34,806 nt of DNA, from positions 244,420-279,225 of the forward strand of contig NW_003123903.1 in NCBI RefSeq assembly GCF_000003605.2, given 5' to 3'. The position numbers and the translations under genes were made by a program. Of this stretch, positions 33,401-34,806 are shown one piece after another. The notes beneath the pieces are model-generated. The model did not search any database. It was given only the letters and a program-made list of their open reading frames with translations, and was not told the DNA's origin. Origin of the DNA: Saccoglossus kowalevskii. Taxonomy: Eukaryota > Hemichordata > Enteropneusta > Harrimaniidae. Within the stretch, counting starts at the first letter, position 1; each line of letters opens with the position of its first letter.

Positions 33401-34782
33401 ATGTGCACGCAGATTAAAATTATCTTATACAAATAATGTTACATACATTGTACATGTATATGATGTATGGAAACCACTTTGAGAGCATTCTAATGACTGC
33501 GGCTATCTAAAGGATACTGCAAAGTATCCTACTCAGGCAGTAAGAGAAAACATTGATTTCCACAACATTTTGTCAATATACTGCAATTTTGAAAGGTTTA
33601 GAAGACTCAAATTTTTACTGAAGACAGTGTTCTTTATAGAACACTGTTTATTCAAGAAAAATCTGGGAAATGCTTACAAGATCTGCATCTGGATATACTG
33701 GATATGGAGACAGACATTCACTACATGTTGATAACATTTCACATTCACGGTTCTCTATGGTTTCTCTGTTGCAATAAACTCCAGCAATTTCATCTTCACA
33801 ACTGAAACAAATATATAAAGAACACTTTGAATATAATATTGTGCAGTCAAGTGTAATTTATGTACTTGTCACTGTCCAGAATATGTCACATGGAAGGAAA
33901 ACACATTTTTAGTTCATTTTTCAAAATTTTGACAAAAACAAAGAATATATGGTGCACACATTTTTAACCTATTTGTGCAATGACCAGAAACATGAATATT
34001 TCTATTCTTGACTTAAGCTCTCAACTGTACTCAACTTTTTTTGTCTAATTGGTGTGTTGAATTGAAAGCACACCAGTAGCAGCCATCTTGAATTGGTTGC
34101 TATGCACAATACTGTCAATGGCATTATATTTTATATCTTGTATTTTATATTATTTATGTAATAAATCAAATTTTTCCTGCCATGAAATTTAAAATTTTCA
34201 TTGACTAACAAAAGTCATTTATCTCATGCAAAAGTTTTTCAGAGTAAATTTTGAGTAATTCATGAACTATTATGATTTTTTTTAATTTTATTTCATTTTA
34301 TCATCTTACACACTCTTTCTTTAAGTACTGCCCTCTAGTGATGCAATGTGAAAATGAAGCACATGGATATAGTCAATGTCAGTCAAATCAACAACTGTAT
34401 GTGGTTTATAATATCTCTTAAAGAAATGATACTTTGTTGAATTGCTCTATACCATAAGTTCAATGCTGTGAAAGGCCTTTCTTTCATCCATTTACATCAC
34501 TAGAGGGCGCTACTTGTGGTACCTAAACTTACCTTGGAGGTTGGCTGAGAGCATTTGAAAAACAAGCTGTTGTATTAGAACTCACACATGCTGAACATCC
34601 ATGAGATTGTAAACAGCCAATCGTAGTAGAGTGCAGAGTGCAAAGGTCATCAGGTAAAGTTAATTGGACCAGAGTACCATGGGTAATCCCATTAAATCCA
34701 CCCATGATGTAAATATCATTGCCAATGGCAACAGCTGCTGAGGAAACTGTTGGCTTCATGGGTTCACCAATAACTTTTATAT
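21174..34782 (-). CDS. MEGF8: MEGF8 orthologue, 3' part of gene (12 exons)
   Basis: Single-pass membrane protein. In vertebrates MEGF8 acts with the E3 ligase MGRN1 and with MOSMO to lower surface Smoothened and so dampen Hedgehog signalling. Exons in transcript order: 34782-34533, 33801-33678, 33327-33126, 32956-32742, 31794-31533, 29625-29451, 28888-28696, 28004-27825, 26823-26696, 25097-24871, 24206-23365, 21410-21174. Every junction is AG/GT and all phases match, giving 1,010 residues after a 2-nt split codon. Residues 1-45 end a Kelch repeat; 47-350 hold PSI-type cysteine clusters; 371-409 and 414-447 are EGF-like; 448-496 and 577-634 are laminin-EGF; 653-832 form the stalk; 833-858 is the membrane helix; MASRPF is at 880-885; the tail ends at 1010. 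The block EPTDDG...LPGG...GCLGSSLV in the tail identifies MEGF8 rather than attractin, which shares only MASRPF. The N-terminal CUB and first Kelch block lie outside the window. Exon calls were made by eye. Confidence 0.93.
21478..21631. repeat. 25-bp tandem repeat with internal dyad GAATG-TAG-CATTC
   Basis: Six copies at a 24-25 bp spacing (GAATGTAG at 21485, 21510, 21534, 21561, 21586, 21611). Several units contain the small palindrome GAATGTAGCATTC or GGAATGTAGTATTCC, separated by A-rich stretches. The array directly abuts the 49-bp minisatellite and lies about 70 bp from the acceptor of the terminal MEGF8 exon. Confidence 0.85.
21632..23275. repeat. 49-bp minisatellite filling the last MEGF8 intron
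   Basis: About 33 copies of a 49-bp unit made of two half units, one with CATCAGTATTTGTGTAGGGA and one with CATCAGTAAATGTGGCAG. Some copies have lost or gained a half unit. Most contain GATGTCATCAG and GATATCATCAG or GACATCATCAG. The array occupies most of the intron between exons k and l, starting about 90 nt after the donor. Confidence 0.95.
23365..24206 (-). CDS. MEGF8: MEGF8 exon k: stalk, transmembrane helix and proximal cytoplasmic tail
   Basis: 842 nt, the largest exon here. Acceptor TTTATTTCAG; the split codon G|AG gives ECDTATPPKPLPGG. The extracellular stalk contains VFFAIQPKYTNVDIRLLIDV, as in other MEGF8 proteins, and a polybasic RRRRDEDH run (residues 728-735). LTFRQDQPHIDLFVFFSV leads into the membrane helix (about 833-858), followed by basic residues (stop-transfer) and MASRPFSKV. 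The open frame continues to a stop at 23281, but a donor GTGTGT at 23364 after PPPE joins in phase 0 to exon l, which carries the conserved MEGF8 tail, so the read-through end is unlikely to be the main product. Confidence 0.93.
24871..25097 (-). CDS. MEGF8: MEGF8 exon j: last laminin-EGF module
   Basis: 227 nt. It completes the proline codon of exon i (CC|G), then CECNGHWDWCDKETGLECQC, DNHTETVCTGDN, CASCKELYIGEP and HQCYRQM. This order (NGH, NHTETV, CASC, QCYR) is diagnostic of the final laminin-EGF module of MEGF8. Donor GTATTT at 24870 is a weaker match to consensus. Confidence 0.92.
25546..25859. mobile_element. Foldback element family 4 in the intron after exon i
   Basis: The left arm begins GGAATGCGCCAGCGCAATTC and continues to AATGAGCATTGTG; the right arm reverse-complemented begins GGAATGCGCTGACGCATTTC and continues to AATGAGCATTGTG. 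Arms are about 60 bp with small indels, separated by about 190 bp. An 85-codon plus-strand frame spanning the left arm and centre is probably chance. Confidence 0.65.
25978..26670 (-). repeat. 22-bp minisatellite in the intron after exon i
   Basis: About 31 copies of a 22-bp unit (plus strand: ACACAAATTTTGATAATTGG plus AG), with a variant GATATTTGG/GATATTTGAAG interspersed and one truncated unit near 26590. In transcript sense it starts about 25 nt after the donor at 26695. Three units (66 bp) restore frame, and all three minus-strand frames stay open, giving overlapping open frames of roughly 185-276 codons that repeat KFVSPIIKICVSNYQNLCLQ. These are treated as artefacts of the repeat, not genes. 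Confidence 0.95.
26696..26823 (-). CDS. MEGF8: MEGF8 exon i: laminin-EGF half module
   Basis: 128 nt. After ATTCTCTAG it reads ANEFVSSGAISNAICIGC, then ENNSEGDQCETCIDGFF and GQCIP, the back half of a laminin-EGF module. Donor GTGAGT at 26695. In the MEGF8 frame, retention of the following intron gives an immediate TGA. A 22-bp minisatellite begins about 25 bp inside that intron. Confidence 0.9.
27190..27345. mobile_element. Foldback element family 3, copy 1
   Basis: Arms of about 52 bp: the left arm contains GGTTATTGTGAGGATACCTC and the right arm, reverse-complemented, GGTTATTACGAGGATACCTC. They flank a roughly 43-bp loop and run out to ATAATAATA on both sides. It lies in the intron between exons h and i. 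Related pieces are at 27565..27675 and 33511..33590. Confidence 0.7.
27565..27675. mobile_element. Foldback element family 3, copy 2 (diverged)
   Basis: Shares GCAAAGTATTCTCTCAGGCA on the left and TGTACTGCCTGCCTTTGTGC with ATATTATTATA on the right with the copy at 27190..27345. The arms still pair in part around AGGCAGTA / TACTGCCT. It lies in the same intron. Confidence 0.55.
27825..28004 (-). CDS. MEGF8: MEGF8 exon h: laminin-EGF module
   Basis: 180 nt, phase 0 at both ends. It starts GDHCEECLPFYVGNPEN after CTTTTTAG-type acceptor sequence and closes the laminin-EGF fold at CQPC. It then encodes the MEGF8-specific stretch CRAYCNGNSDICMS and a polar linker to QESKITQSQ. Donor GTGAGT at 27824. 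Confidence 0.93.
28042..28728 (-). repeat. 41-bp minisatellite made of an exon 3' end plus its splice donor
   Basis: Seventeen copies of a 41-bp unit, a few shortened or mutated. The rightmost copy overlaps the last 33 nt of MEGF8 exon g. In transcript sense each unit holds TACAACAACACACAG followed by GTTAGTTACATGAATG, that is, the exon end and donor. Most copies keep CAG|GTTAGT. The copy whose donor lies near 28130 has lost the GT (reads ATTAGT), and the ones near 28212 and 28411 are altered just before it. Since 41 is not a multiple of 3, use of the next donor would shift the frame, and a TGA appears within the second unit. Confidence 0.95.
28696..28888 (-). CDS. MEGF8: MEGF8 exon g: EGF module and start of laminin-EGF module
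   Basis: 193 nt, entered at TTCATTAATAG|G. It encodes RSSGVCKPVCTQGCFNGQC, CDCYFGYVGGNC, then the laminin-EGF start CECNGHSNC and CIHCYNNTQ. The protein motif continues perfectly into the next exon as GDHCEECLPFYVGNP, so the donor at 28695/28694 (CACACAG|GTTAGT) is the functional one. The last 33 nt of this exon are the exonic copy of the 41-bp tandem array described separately, so near-identical donor sites recur many times downstream. Confidence 0.92.
29451..29625 (-). CDS. MEGF8: MEGF8 exon f: EGF-like (calcium-binding type) module
   Basis: 175 nt. It completes the split alanine codon from exon e and reads AEIANYTLDLNGP, then ECRNGHHNCAQTEKCNDT and YQCDCKEGYERD, a calcium-binding-type EGF module (about residues 376-409). 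Donor GTTAGT at 29450; the split arginine is finished by the next exon. Confidence 0.91.
29714..30930. mobile_element. Inverted-repeat element family 1, long copy with internal 157-bp array
   Basis: It starts AGCAGCCTCTCGGCTGAGA and TAGCTCCGCTGTTAGC, and ends ATAAGCTCCGCTCGAC, then CAGAGCTAAAA. The ends are partly inverted (TAGCTCYGCTGT against ACAGCAGAGCTA). Inside, a 157-bp unit containing ATTGGACTTG and GGTTTTTAACAAGAAG recurs at 30021, 30178, 30335, 30495, 30652 and, degenerate, 30808. There is no coding capacity, so it is probably a non-autonomous DNA element. It starts 89 bp from the acceptor of MEGF8 exon f. Confidence 0.75.
30945..31503. mobile_element. Inverted-repeat element family 2 (559 bp)
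   Basis: Ends are AAGGTAGAAGTCTACTCATA on the left and, reverse-complemented, AAGGTAGAAGCCTAGTCATA on the right: 18 of 20 positions match. The interior is AT-rich and non-coding. No clear target duplication is visible. It begins 15 bp after family 1 and ends 29 bp from the donor of MEGF8 exon e. Confidence 0.75.
31533..31794 (-). CDS. MEGF8: MEGF8 exon e: PSI repeat with GCGWC core
   Basis: 262 nt, phase 0 at entry after TTTTACAG and one base over at exit (GTAAGC donor at 31532). It reads CMSPTYIQLQCVNGICEH, then CPTPCSLNTMCSTC and QPGCGWCSFAGENGVGVC, the classic PSI core. The donor lies only 29 bp from the end of an inserted inverted-repeat element (30945..31503). Confidence 0.92.
32058..32595. 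mobile_element. Inverted-repeat element family 1, short copy
   Basis: Same start (AGCAGCCTGTCGGCTGAGA, TTGCTCCGCTGTTAGC) and same end (CAATCACTCATATGATAAGC, then GTGGAGCTAAAA) as the copy at 29714..30930, in the same orientation, but about half the length, with only one or two diverged internal units. It lies in the intron between exons d and e. The two shared termini define the family boundaries better than either copy alone. Confidence 0.75.
32742..32956 (-). CDS. MEGF8: MEGF8 exon d: PSI repeat
   Basis: 215 nt. The glycine codon is split with exon c (G|GT). It encodes GETRSTAHEYPIYDW, then CPVLCHEHSTCYKCLSS and a QECVWSEG end, a PSI-type repeat with the usual tryptophan-containing tail. 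Donor GTCAGT at 32741. Confidence 0.9.
33126..33327 (-). CDS. MEGF8: MEGF8 exon c: PSI repeat
   Basis: Starts QCQWCYSCPVGRC after a TTATTGCAG acceptor, phase 0, and ends at a GTGAG donor (33125), 202 nt long. It carries a C..C.KC.S...C.W pattern (ICEASDCNKCISISACMW), typical of the PSI repeats in MEGF8 and attractins, which space the propeller and EGF domains outside the cell. Confidence 0.9.
33511..33590. mobile_element. Foldback element family 3, fragment
   Basis: Contains AGGATACTGCAAAGTATCCT and ACTCAGGCAGTAAGAGA, followed by a right end around ATATACTGCA. It matches the left part of the other two copies, with a weak or missing right arm. It lies in the intron between exons b and c. Confidence 0.5.
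33678..33801 (-). CDS. MEGF8: MEGF8 exon b: cysteine-rich PSI/linker segment
   Basis: The 124-nt exon completes the serine codon split with the previous exon (AG|T), then reads SCEDEIAG with six more cysteines, ending at a GTAAG donor (33677). It lacks a methionine near its start. It continues the PSI-like region. The frame is confirmed by exact phase continuity on both sides. Confidence 0.87.
34323..34516. mobile_element. Foldback element with CCCTCTAGTGATG ends
   Basis: The left end is AGTACTGCCCTCTAGTGATG and the right end reverse-complemented is AGTAGCGCCCTCTAGTGATG, with arms of about 27 bp. The interior is AT-rich and non-coding. The right end is 16 bp from the donor of MEGF8 exon a. 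Confidence 0.6.
34533..34782 (-). CDS. MEGF8: MEGF8 exon a: end of Kelch repeat and start of PSI cluster
   Basis: Entered through an acceptor after a pyrimidine-rich tract (34783-34806) and left through a GTAAGT donor at 34532. The exon is 250 nt: a 2-nt split codon, 82 codons and 2 nt over. It shows the Kelch signature IYIMGGFNG, followed by LPDDLC and the first cysteines of a PSI-like cluster (C47, C56, C62, C65, C73). It is the most upstream exon in the window; the gene continues beyond the right edge. Confidence 0.9.
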
Positions 34783-34806
34783 CTGATCAAAAAAAAGAAA
34801 GAAAAG

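Overview
The window is animal nuclear DNA: AT-rich, with GT-AG introns, an LTR retrotransposon, several families of inverted-repeat elements, and one recognisable multi-exon gene on the minus strand. The style (compact introns full of short inverted-repeat elements and minisatellites, CpG-poor gene body next to CpG-rich flanking DNA) suggests a non-vertebrate, probably marine, bilaterian. The sequence alone does not fix the phylum.

Right half (21.2-34.8 kb): the 3' part of a MEGF8 (multiple EGF-like domains 8) orthologue, transcribed leftwards. Twelve exons chain with compatible phases into 3,033 nt of whole codons, giving 1,010 residues plus the stop. The chain runs from the end of a Kelch repeat through PSI repeats, EGF and laminin-EGF modules, a stalk, one transmembrane helix and a cytoplasmic tail with the MASRPF motif shared by MEGF8 and attractins. 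The last coding exon (21174..21410) has no ATG and lies beyond a roughly 2 kb intron made almost wholly of tandem repeats. The upstream two thirds of the gene lie beyond the right edge.

The introns are unusual. Three unrelated minisatellites (41, 22 and 49 bp units) each sit at, or within about 90 bp downstream of, a splice donor. The 41-bp array consists of copies of an exon 3' end plus its donor site, so the transcript carries a ladder of near-identical 5' splice sites. Two copies of one element (one with an internal 157-bp array), a second element with 14-bp terminal inverted repeats, and several foldback elements fill other introns.

Centre (16.0-21.1 kb): a degenerate triple repeat, the 5' LTR, primer-binding site and broken gag start of a Ty3/gypsy-type retrotransposon running into a 502-base assembly gap, then AT-rich 3' flanking DNA with three tandem copies of a terminal-inverted-repeat element.

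Left half (1-16 kb): CpG-rich, low in repeats and largely without recognisable genes. One minus-strand open segment near 10.5-10.8 kb looks like a first coding exon of an unidentified protein. Other open frames there look like chance.
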